DNA from: Treponema sp.
GTDB lineage: Bacteria; Spirochaetota; Spirochaetia; Treponematales; Breznakiellaceae
Length of the DNA: 10,946 bases
Assembly: GCA_031278025.1 (NCBI GenBank)
Contig: JAITLF010000199.1
Span: forward strand, 1 to 10,946
Direction: 5' to 3'
Part shown: positions 4,940 to 10,946 of the stretch, piece after piece
Layout of the letters: every line of letters begins with the position of its first letter
Position numbering within the stretch: position 1 is the first letter of the stretch
Made by a program: the position numbers and the translations under genes
Notes under the pieces: model-generated
Database searches by the model: none
The model's input: only the letters and a program-made list of their open reading frames with translations
Told to the model about the DNA's origin: nothing

Positions 4940-5180
4940 TAAAACTTTAACCATTTCCCTCAACGGGGAAAAAACCATCGTGTTTACGCAGCCAGCCATT
5001 ATCCTCTCCTTTTTAACGCGCCGCCGGGAAACCCCCGCAGTAGAGCCGGTCGTGCGAAGCGCAACAAACTCACACCGTGTATGAAATAGGATACTTGCAA
5101 GGGTGATTCCGGCCACTGGGGTTATCGCTCACCCCCTCAATTCAAAATTCGCTTTTTTTCATGAAACCGCTATTAATCTC
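4940..5180. other. Gene-free stretch before the operon promoter
   Basis: No gene is apparent. A T-run at 5153-5159 follows a weak GGGG/CCCC stem (about 5118-5135) too far away to make a convincing terminator. Confidence 0.4.
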
Positions 5181-5209
5181 TTGACTGAAATATAGTTCAG
5201 CATTACAAT
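5181..5209 (+). promoter_or_regulatory. Promoter of the ridA-ygeY-ygeW-arcC operon
   Basis: TTGACT (5181-5186, 5 of 6) and TACAAT (5204-5209, 5 of 6) are separated by exactly 17 bases, the ideal sigma-70 spacing. Transcription should start near 5216, giving a leader of about 48 bases before ridA. TATAGTTCA in the spacer has no clear operator symmetry. Confidence 0.75.
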
Positions 5210-5263
5210 GAAATAAATTACATCGTATGGATGTGATTCACTATCTGAACAACGAGGACTTTC

Positions 5264-5638
5264 ATGAAAATCATACAAACAGAGGCGGCGCCTGCCGCTA
5301 TTGGGCCGTATTCACAGGGGATTATTTCGGGGAACCTGGCGTTTACCTCCGGACAGATACCGCTTTCCGCGGAAACCGGGGAAGTGGTCGGCGCAACGGT
5401 CGCGGAACAGACCGAGCGGGTTATCAAAAACCTGAAGGCGGTGCTTGAAGCCGCGGGGACTTCCCTGGACAGGGTGGTAAAGACCACCTGCTTCCTGGCG
5501 GATATGGGGGACTTTGCCGTGTTTAACGAAGTCTACGCGAAACATTTTACGGGAAAGCCCGCCCGATCAACCGTGGCGGTAAAACAGCTTCCCCGGAGTG
5601 TGCTGGTGGAGATCGAAGCGGTAGCGGAACTGGCGTAA
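5264..5638 (+). CDS. ridA: RidA: reactive enamine/imine deaminase
   Basis: The product is 124 residues, about the family length. It shows the RidA (YjgF/YER057c/UK114) pattern in order: AIGPYSQGIISGNLAFTSGQ (about residues 12-31), TEQTERVIKNLKAVLEAAG-like helix, VVKTTCFLADMGDFAVFNEVY, and PARSTVAVKQLPRSVLVEIEAVA, with the conserved Arg of the active site in PARS. RidA hydrolyses 2-aminoacrylate and related imines released by PLP enzymes to keto acids and ammonia, protecting other PLP enzymes; it works as a cytosolic trimer. The start ATG 5264 follows GAGGA (5254-5258) at normal spacing. It is the first gene after the promoter and is followed by ygeY after 52 bases. Its position suggests a partner PLP ammonia-lyase in the same pathway, which is missing here. 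Confidence 0.93.
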   Translation: MKIIQTEAAPAAIGPYSQGIISGNLAFTSGQIPLSAETGEVVGATVAEQTERVIKNLKAVLEAAGTSLDRVVKTTCFLADMGDFAVFNEVYAKHFTGKPARSTVAVKQLPRSVLVEIEAVAELA

Positions 5639-5690
5639 CCGGGCGGTTTAGGACCGGTGGTTTATATTTTGGTAAGACAAGGAGCGGAGA

Positions 5691-6899
5691 ATGATCGATT
5701 TTAGCGCGATTAAAAAGGCGGCTGAAGGGTATGAAAAGGACATGACCAAGTTCCTGAGAGACTTGGTGCGTCTTCCCGGTGAGAGCTGCGGGGAAAAAGA
5801 AACCGCGGCCCGTATTGTTGAGGAGATGGAGAAACTTGGCTTTGACCAGGCGGGCCTGGACGCTATGGGCAATGCCATCGGCTACATGGGGAAGGGAAAA
5901 ACCCTTATCGCCTATGACGGGCATATAGATACGGTGGGCATCGGGAACCGGGCCAACTGGAAATTCGACCCCTACGAAGGGTACGAGAACGAAACCGAAA
6001 TAGGCGGGCGGGGAACTTCGGATCAGTTGGGCGGCCCGGTGGCGGCGGTCTACGGCGCGAAGATCATGAAGGACCTGGGGCTCCTCAACGACAAGTACCG
6101 GGTGATGGTTACCGGCACGGTGCAGGAGGAAGACTGCGACGGCCTCTGCTGGGAATACATCATCAGGGAAGAGGGGATTAGGCCCGAATTCGTGGTAATC
6201 ACCGAACCCACCAACGGCAACATCTACCGGGGCCACCGGGGCCGCATGGAGATCCGGGTGGAAGTGCAGGGAGTCTCCTGCCACGGTTCCGCGCCCGAAC
6301 GGGGGGACAACGCCATCTATAAAATGGGAGAGATTCTGGGGGAAGTGAAAGAACTCAACAGCCGCCTTAAAGACGATCCTTTCCTGGGCAAGGGAACCCT
6401 GGCGGTTTCCCAGGTCTATTTCAGTTCCCCCTCCCGGTGCGCGGTGGCGGATATGTGCGCCATATCCATAGACCGGCGGCTTACCTGGGGGGAAACCTAC
6501 CAGAGCGCCCTGGAAGAAATCCGCGCCCTGCCGGCGGTAAAGAAATACGCCGCGGAAGTATCCATGTACAAATACGACCGGCCCAGCTATACCGGCGTGG
6601 TCTATCCCATAGACTGCTACTTCCCCACCTGGGTCATTCCGGAAGACGCCCCGGCTGCTCAGGCCATGGTGAAAGCCTACGAAGGCATGTACGGCAAACC
6701 TAAGGTTGACAAATGGACCTTCTCCACCAACGGCGTCTCCGTCATGGGGCGGAACGGCATCCCCTGCATAGGGTTGGGGCCGGGCAAGGAAGAAGAAGCC
6801 CACGCGCCGAACGAGAAAACCTGGAAAGCGGACCTGGTGCGCTGCGCCGCGGTTTACGCCGCCCTGCCTTCGATTTATACGGCGGACAAGCAGCGTTAG
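5691..6899 (+). CDS. ygeY: YgeY-type M20 family metallohydrolase
   Basis: The product is 402 residues, matching E. coli YgeY. It has the M20 di-metal site in order: YDGHIDTVG (His and Asp, about residues 75-83), [11 protein letters not shown] (bridging Asp, with Gln where relatives often have Met/Lys), VQEEDCDG (catalytic and metal Glu), a third acidic ligand in [11 protein letters not shown], and the last His in [11 protein letters not shown] dimerisation insert starts near [19 protein letters not shown]. The family is annotated as a selenium-metabolism-linked hydrolase of ureido or amide substrates; the exact substrate is unsettled. AAGGAG lies 6 bases before ATG 5691. It is co-directional with ygeW, 93 bases downstream. 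All metal ligands I looked for are present, so it should be active. Confidence 0.92.
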   Translation: MIDFSAIKKAAEGYEKDMTKFLRDLVRLPGESCGEKETAARIVEEMEKLGFDQAGLDAMGNAIGYMGKGKTLIAYDGHIDTVGIGNRANWKFDPYEGYENETEIGGRGTSDQLGGPVAAVYGAKIMKDLGLLNDKYRVMVTGTVQEEDCDGLCWEYIIREEGIRPEFVVITEPTNGNIYRGHRGRMEIRVEVQGVSCHGSAPERGDNAIYKMGEILGEVKELNSRLKDDPFLGKGTLAVSQVYFSSPSRCAVADMCAISIDRRLTWGETYQSALEEIRALPAVKKYAAEVSMYKYDRPSYTGVVYPIDCYFPTWVIPEDAPAAQAMVKAYEGMYGKPKVDKWTFSTNGVSVMGRNGIPCIGLGPGKEEEAHAPNEKTWKADLVRCAAVYAALPSIYTADKQR

Positions 6900-6954
6900 A
6901 GAAACCAACGGGATTGTTCCGGGACGCGAAGTTCTGGAACAGCCCCGAACAAAC

Positions 6955-6982
6955 AATTCATCATCTAAAATTCATCATCTAA
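6955..6982 (+). repeat. Perfect 14-bp tandem duplication before ygeW
   Basis: AATTCATCATCTAA occurs twice without a gap, at 6955-6968 and 6969-6982. The second copy runs directly into the AAGGAG ribosome site of ygeW (6981-6986). It looks like a slippage duplication that moved the ribosome site away from upstream sequence; any effect on expression is unknown. Confidence 0.8.
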
Positions 6983-6992
6983 GGAGAAGAAG

Positions 6993-8180
6993 ATGGCGTA
7001 TATCAATCAATACACCTCAAAACTGGACGCCCTGAATTTCACGGGCATGTATGGCGGGGATTTTTTTCTGACCTGGGAAAAATCCATAGACGAGATTCTT
7101 GCGACGTTTACGGTCGCCGATGCCCTCCGGTGGCTGCGGGAGAACAACCTGTCCACCCGCATCTTCGATTCCGGGCTGGGGATATCCCTGTTCCGGGACA
7201 ATTCGACCCGGACCCGGTTCAGCTTTGGTTCTGCCTGTAACCTCCTGGGCCTGGAAGTGCAGGACCTTGACGAGGGCAAGTCCCAGGTAGCCCACGGCGA
7301 AACGGTACGGGAGACCGCGAACATGATCTCCTTTATGGCCGACGTTATCGGCATCCGGGACGATATGTACATCGGCAAGGGCAACGCCTACATGCGGGAA
7401 GTCGCCAGGGCGGTGCGGGAAGGCTTTACGGACGGGAACCTGGAACAGTGCCCTGCCCTGGTAAACCTTCAGTGCGACATCGATCATCCCACGCAGACCA
7501 TGTCGGACATGAACCACATCATTCACTGCTTTGGGGGCATAGACAAGCTGAAGGGCAAGAAGGTGGCCATGACCTGGGCCTATTCGCCGTCCTATGGCAA
7601 GCCCCTGTCGGTTCCCCAGGGGGTTATCGGCCTGATGACCCGGTTCGGCATGGAGGTTTCCCTGGCCCACCCTGAGGGTTACGGGGTGATGCCGGCTGTG
7701 GAAGAAGTGGCCGGGAGAAACGCGGCCCTGAGCGGCGGCAAATTCTCCACATCCAATTCCATGGAAGAAGCCTTCAAAGACGCGGACATCGTGTATCCCA
7801 AGAGCTGGGCGCCCTTCGCGGCCATGGAGAAACGGACGGACCTCTATGGAAAAGGCGATCTCGACGGCATCAAAGCCCTGGAGAAAGAACTTCTTGCCCA
7901 GAACGCGAAGTTTAAGGACTGGGAATGTACGGAAAGCCTGATGAAGTCCACCCGCAACGCCCTGTATCTGCATTGCCTGCCCGCCGATATTTCCGGGGTA
8001 AGCTGCAAGGAAGGCGAAGTGGCCGCGTCGGTGTTTGACCGCTGCCGCGTTCCCCTCTACAAGCAGGCCAGCCACAAACCCTACGTCATTGCCGCCATGA
8101 TCTTCCTCTCCAAAATCAAGTGTCCCCAGGAAACCCTGGCGAAGCTGGCCGCCGGGAATTTGCCCCGAGTGTTCTCTTAG
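6993..8180 (+). CDS. ygeW: YgeW: knotted carbamoyltransferase
   Basis: The product is 395 residues, one shorter than E. coli YgeW. Carbamoyl-phosphate ligands are visible: FRDNSTRTRFSF (S-T-R-T-R, about residues 67-78), DHPTQTMSD (H-P-T-Q, about 163-171) and HCLPADI (about 329-335). LEVQDLDEGKSQ, just after the first motif, is typical of YgeW and differs from ornithine and aspartate carbamoyltransferases. The family forms trimers with a knotted C-terminal domain in the cytosol. It is thought to split a ureido compound phosphorolytically to carbamoyl phosphate; linkage with a carbamate kinase supports the catabolic direction. AAGGAG with a 6-base gap precedes ATG 6993. Nine bases separate it from arcC, so the two are surely co-translated. 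Confidence 0.93.
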   Translation: MAYINQYTSKLDALNFTGMYGGDFFLTWEKSIDEILATFTVADALRWLRENNLSTRIFDSGLGISLFRDNSTRTRFSFGSACNLLGLEVQDLDEGKSQVAHGETVRETANMISFMADVIGIRDDMYIGKGNAYMREVARAVREGFTDGNLEQCPALVNLQCDIDHPTQTMSDMNHIIHCFGGIDKLKGKKVAMTWAYSPSYGKPLSVPQGVIGLMTRFGMEVSLAHPEGYGVMPAVEEVAGRNAALSGGKFSTSNSMEEAFKDADIVYPKSWAPFAAMEKRTDLYGKGDLDGIKALEKELLAQNAKFKDWECTESLMKSTRNALYLHCLPADISGVSCKEGEVAASVFDRCRVPLYKQASHKPYVIAAMIFLSKIKCPQETLAKLAAGNLPRVFS

Positions 8181-8189
8181 GCCGGCGCC

Positions 8190-9158
8190 ATGAAAAAACG
8201 GATCGTGATAGCCCTGGGCGGCAACGCGCTGGGCAACACCCTAAAGGAACAGATGGAGGCCGCGCGGGTAACGGCCAAAGCCATCGTGGATTTGGTTGAG
8301 GCGGGCCACGACATTGCGGTGGTCCATGGCAACGGCCCCCAGGTGGGCATGATAGAGACCGCCTTTGAAACCGCCGCCAGGGCGGACCCCCATTTCCCCG
8401 TGCTGCCCATGTCGGTCTGCGTGGCCCTGAGCCAGGGCTACATAGGCTACGATTTGCAGAACACCCTGCGGAAAGAGCTGGATGAACGGGGGATAACCAG
8501 GCAGGTGGCTGCCGTCATCACCCAGGTTGAAGTCGATCCCCATGACGCGGCCTTTGAAAACCCCACCAAGCCCATCGGCGGATTCATGACCGAAGCGGAA
8601 GCCCGGATCATGAAAGCCAAAGGCGTGGCGGTCATGGAAGACTCAGGCCGGGGCTGGCGGCAGGTCGTGGCGTCCCCCCGCCCGGTGAATATCCTGGAGG
8701 CGGGAACCGTTTCCGCCCTGCTGGAGGCGGGGCAGATCCCCATTGCCTGCGGCGGCGGCGGCATTCCGGTCGCCTTGCGGGACGGCCAGTACCGGGGCAT
8801 GGGCGCGGTGATAGACAAGGATTTTACCGCCGCCAGGTTGGCCGAGAGCATAGGCGCGGACATGCTCATCATCCTGACGGCGGTAGAAAAGGTGGCCGTT
8901 AATTTCGGCAAGCCGGATCAAACGTGGCTTGACACCCTTACGGTTGCGCAGGCGGAGGCGTACATAGCGGGGAACCAGTTCGCCAAAGGCTCCATGCTTC
9001 CCAAGGTGCAGGCGGCGGTCAGTTTTGTCCGATCAACGGAGAAGGCCAGCGCGTTAATCACCCTGCTTGCCAAAGCGCGGGACGGCATCGAAGGCAAAAC
9101 CGGCACCAGAATAACCGCTGGGGGGTCCGGAGGACCCGCGGCCTCCCGGATCTCTTAA
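8190..9158 (+). CDS. arcC: Carbamate kinase (ArcC/YqeA type)
   Basis: The product is 322 residues of the amino-acid-kinase fold. It begins MKKRIVIALGGNALGN and contains VVHGNGPQVG, NPTKPIGGFMTEAEA, GRGWRQVVASPRPVNILE, IPIACGGGGIPV, GAVIDKDFTAARLAESIGA and FAKGSMLPKVQAA, all carbamate-kinase signatures including the phosphate- and ATP-binding parts. The reaction is carbamoyl phosphate plus ADP to ATP, carbon dioxide and ammonia, which would recover energy from YgeW's product. The gene starts 9 bases after ygeW with no recognisable Shine-Dalgarno (only GGCCGGCGCC), so it probably depends on translational coupling. The usual protein ends near GTRI; here about 13 extra Gly/Ser/Ala-rich residues follow, just before the GC-rich repeats, suggesting the stop was shifted by repeat-related sequence. 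In E. coli the matching gene near ygeW is yqeA. Confidence 0.95.
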   Translation: MKKRIVIALGGNALGNTLKEQMEAARVTAKAIVDLVEAGHDIAVVHGNGPQVGMIETAFETAARADPHFPVLPMSVCVALSQGYIGYDLQNTLRKELDERGITRQVAAVITQVEVDPHDAAFENPTKPIGGFMTEAEARIMKAKGVAVMEDSGRGWRQVVASPRPVNILEAGTVSALLEAGQIPIACGGGGIPVALRDGQYRGMGAVIDKDFTAARLAESIGADMLIILTAVEKVAVNFGKPDQTWLDTLTVAQAEAYIAGNQFAKGSMLPKVQAAVSFVRSTEKASALITLLAKARDGIEGKTGTRITAGGSGGPAASRIS

Positions 9159-9183
9159 ACCCGTAGCGGCGGCGGCGCCTCCG

Positions 9184-9211
9184 GCGGCGCGGGAAACGTT
9201 TCCGGCGCCGC
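9184..9211. terminator. 28-bp GC-rich palindrome after arcC (possible RNA hairpin)
   Basis: Bases 9184-9211 form 14-base arms with a single G-G mismatch around a central GGAAACGTTTCC. As RNA it would fold very stably. No U-run follows, so it is not a classical intrinsic terminator; it may stabilise the 3' end of the operon message or be part of the repeat region. Confidence 0.4.
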
Positions 9212-9214
9212 GGC

Positions 9215-9361
9215 AGGCGCCTGCGCGATCGCCGTAGGCGCCTGCGCGGTCACGGTAGGCGCCTACGCGATCGCCGTAGGCGCCTGCGCGGTTACGGTAG
9301 GCGCCTACGCGATCGCCGTAGGCGCCTACGCGGTTACGGTAGGCGCCTGCGCCGGCGGCGG
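9215..9361 (+). repeat. Tandem array B: seven 21-bp units with an alternating 42-bp order
   Basis: Seven consecutive 21-base units run from 9215 to 9361. All begin AGGCGCCT(G/A)CGC, the first eight bases being a palindrome. Their second halves alternate between GATCGCCGT (units 1, 3, 5) and GGT(C/T)ACGGT (units 2, 4, 6), giving a 42-base higher-order period; unit 7 is diverged. GCGATCGC is a second palindrome in the odd units. No start codon or ribosome site supports translation. Confidence 0.9.
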
Positions 9362-9377
9362 AGGCAAGGGCCGGGGG

Positions 9378-9482
9378 CGGGCAAAAGTGTTTTTGCGGCG
9401 GGCAAAAGTGTTTTTACGGCGGGCAAAAGTGTTTTTGCGATCAAAAAACCCAGGTTTGCGATCAGGAAACCTGGGTTCGGCA
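9378..9482 (+). repeat. Tandem array C: five 21-bp units
   Basis: Three close copies (9378-9398, 9399-9419, 9420-9440) each hold GGGCAAAAGTGTTTTT; two of them form a GCAAAA-GTGT-TTTTGC stem. Two further 21-base segments (9441-9461, 9462-9482) keep the period but carry inverted AACCCAGGTTT-like cores. The fourth segment with the two bases before it is the near-copy of the element that ends array A. Confidence 0.85.
9443..9477 (-). terminator. Intrinsic terminator of the aldehyde dehydrogenase gene
   Basis: A perfect 11-bp inverted repeat (AACCCAGGTTT at 9447-9457, AAACCTGGGTT at 9467-9477) has a 9-base loop. On the minus strand the stem runs into six T (9448-9443). This is the layout of a Rho-independent terminator 39 bases beyond the dehydrogenase stop. 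On the plus strand no U-run follows. The terminator is made of array C units, so a repeat seems to have been recruited as a transcription stop. Confidence 0.7.
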
Positions 9483-9515
9483 ACGTCAAATTGCTACGCG
9501 AAGCGCGGCGGGCCC

Positions 9516-10946
9516 TTACTTCTTCTTCCAGTACCGGAAAAAAATCCCCAACACTCCCGGAACCGCCTTAATGCGGCGGCTCAGACCGGGGCCCGCCAGG
9601 AACGAGACGATGTCCCGTATGCCGCGGTACACCTTTTCCGAGTAGGGCTGCCAAAAAAGGTTGCGCGTAACCCCCGGCAGAATGTCATTGACCACTACCT
9701 GCGCTTTAAGCATCTCCCGAAACCCCAGAAGCCCGTGAGTCCGTCCCAGGCCGGAATCGCCAAAACCGCCCCAGGGCGTTTCGGCCAGACCGTGGGACAT
9801 AAGGTGATCGTTTATCATGACCGCGCCGGCGTTGATACCGGCGGCAAGGCGGGCGGCCCGGCGTCCATTGCGGGACCAGACCGATCCGGTTAGGCCGTAG
9901 GGGGAAGCGTTGGCAAGGGCAAGGGCTTCGCCGTCCGTTTCCCAGGGGATTACCGCCACCACCGGGCCGAAGATTTCCCCGGTCATGACGGGCATTTCGT
10001 CCGTTACCTCGGTAAGCACGATGGCGGGGGCAAGAAGCTCGTCATCCCACAGGCTGCCGCCGGGACTTTGCGCGGCTATCTTCGCGCCCTCGGCAAGACA
10101 GGCGGCTACCTGTTCCCGAACCGCCTTCTTCTGTTTAAGGGCGGCCATGCGCCCCAGGTCGGCATCGAAACCCTTTTCATGATCCCTGGTTTCCGCCGGG
10201 CGAAGGTTCCGTACCAGGGCGCAGAGTTTGTCCAGAAAAGGGGCATAGACGCTTTTCTGGACCAGGATGCGCTGGGCGCCGCCGCAAGACTGGCCGGCGT
10301 TGGAGAACCCTGCCCAGACAATCCCCGCCGCGGCCCGGTCCAGGTCGGCATCGGCGCAGATTATCGCGGCGTCGGCGCCGCCCAGTTCCAGGACCAGGGG
10401 CAGAAGGCGGGGGGCGGCCAGGGCCATGAGTTCCTTCCCGGTAGCGGAAGAGCCGGTAAAGAAGAGTTTGTCCACTCCTCCGTTTATAAAAGCCGTACCC
10501 GCGTCTTTCCCCGGAAGCTCCACATAGGAAAAAACGCCGGGCGGCAGGCAGGCGGCGGCGAAGACGGCGGCCAGGGCGCGGCCCACCCCCGGAGTATCCG
10601 AAGCTACCTTGAGGATCACGGCATTACCCGCCAGAAGCGCCATGACCACCTCCGGGAAGGGGATAGCGAAGGGATAGTTCCAGGGAGAGATGATCCCCAC
10701 CACGCCGTAGGGCTTGTAGATCATCCGGCTCCTTTTATTAAACATGAGGATGCTGCCGCCGGATATGCTATGGGGGGCGAGAAACTTTTTGCCGTTTTTG
10801 AGGTAAAACGAAAGCCCCATTACCGCCGGCAGGAGTTCCGCCGCCAAAGCGTCCAGGCGGATTTTGCCGTTTTCCCGGTGTATTACCTCGGTGATGTCGT
10901 CGATATGCCCGGAAAGATAGCGTCCGGCCTGCTTCAGCTTTTCCGC
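9516..10946 (-). CDS. NAD(P)-dependent aldehyde dehydrogenase (5' end outside the window)
   Basis: The frame is open from base 10946 to the stop at 9518-9516, 476 residues; the start lies beyond the right edge. Visible first residues are AEKLKQAGRYLSGHIDDITE. ALDH-superfamily signatures follow in order: YGVVGIISPWNYPF, LAGNAVILK, FFTGSSATGKELM, LVLELGGADAAI with the general-base Glu, FSNAGQSCGGAQRILV with the catalytic Cys, and MTGEIFGPVVAVI. It oxidises an aldehyde to an acid with NAD(P). The substrate is not clear. After the catalytic domain comes a 40-residue tail with hydrophobic and basic patches (DIVSFLAGPG, VPGVLGIFFRYWKKK), similar in style to membrane-associated fatty-aldehyde dehydrogenases. 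It is convergent with the ygeW operon and ends at the array C terminator. Confidence 0.9.
   Translation of the reverse strand, partial: AEKLKQAGRYLSGHIDDITEVIHRENGKIRLDALAAELLPAVMGLSFYLKNGKKFLAPHSISGGSILMFNKRSRMIYKPYGVVGIISPWNYPFAIPFPEVVMALLAGNAVILKVASDTPGVGRALAAVFAAACLPPGVFSYVELPGKDAGTAFINGGVDKLFFTGSSATGKELMALAAPRLLPLVLELGGADAAIICADADLDRAAAGIVWAGFSNAGQSCGGAQRILVQKSVYAPFLDKLCALVRNLRPAETRDHEKGFDADLGRMAALKQKKAVREQVAACLAEGAKIAAQSPGGSLWDDELLAPAIVLTEVTDEMPVMTGEIFGPVVAVIPWETDGEALALANASPYGLTGSVWSRNGRRAARLAAGINAGAVMINDHLMSHGLAETPWGGFGDSGLGRTHGLLGFREMLKAQVVVNDILPGVTRNLFWQPYSEKVYRGIRDIVSFLAGPGLSRRIKAVPGVLGIFFRYWKKK

Noticed and set aside
5547..6956. 469-codon minus-strand frame opposite ygeY
   Set aside because: It mirrors a GC-rich gene with all M20 motifs on the plus strand; the minus product is low-complexity and lacks domains.
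7017..8075. 352-codon minus-strand frame opposite ygeW
   Set aside because: Antisense shadow of a certain carbamoyltransferase gene.
1..10946. tRNA or rRNA genes
   Set aside because: I saw no tRNA-like GGTTCGAAT/CCA arrangement with cloverleaf pairing and no rRNA-like conserved blocks.

Overview
The window looks like a chromosomal segment of a host-associated anaerobic spirochaete, most plausibly a Treponema-type gut bacterium. That is inference: it rests on a RidA/YgeY/YgeW/carbamate-kinase operon, several short tandem-repeat arrays between genes, and a small protein start (MSKGKRGNKE) of a kind I associate with such genomes. Nothing here, such as rRNA, fixes the taxon. Core genes are GC-rich. 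The methyltransferase and the CMP-sugar synthetase are clearly AT-rich, which points to acquisition from elsewhere.

Left third (1-3500): a decayed accessory region. A minus-strand IS1182-type transposase start runs off the left edge. It is followed by an orphan reading-frame remnant and the 3' part of a P4-type (D5-like) phage/plasmid primase-helicase, broken by a frameshift and an in-frame TAG. About 1.2 kb without a convincing gene follows. It holds ten ATGACA/TGTCAT hexamers in two blocks of mainly opposite orientation, a 28-bp perfect palindrome overlapping a possible promoter, and four hairpins with related flanks. This looks like the origin or control region of a dead or minimal mobile element. 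A minus-strand SAM methyltransferase then lies between two exact 15-bp direct repeats, followed by a second, frameshifted IS1182-type transposase remnant.

Middle (3500-5260): a 21-bp tandem repeat array, a minus-strand NeuA-type cytidylyltransferase, three tandem GAAC-N4-GTTC palindromes upstream of a 15-codon ORF, and a compact G-quadruplex motif.

Right half (5180-9158): a good -35/-10 promoter drives ridA-ygeY-ygeW-arcC on the plus strand. YgeW (carbamoyltransferase), YgeY (M20 hydrolase) and the carbamate kinase belong to the module linked to anaerobic purine/ureido-compound breakdown with ATP recovery from carbamoyl phosphate. RidA would detoxify the enamine/imine made by the PLP enzyme YgeX, which normally accompanies these genes but is absent here.

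Far right (9159-10946): two more 21-bp-period arrays lie between arcC and a convergent minus-strand aldehyde dehydrogenase. The end of the second array forms an intrinsic terminator for the dehydrogenase. All three arrays in the window have 21-bp units, and two end in nearly the same 23-bp palindromic element.
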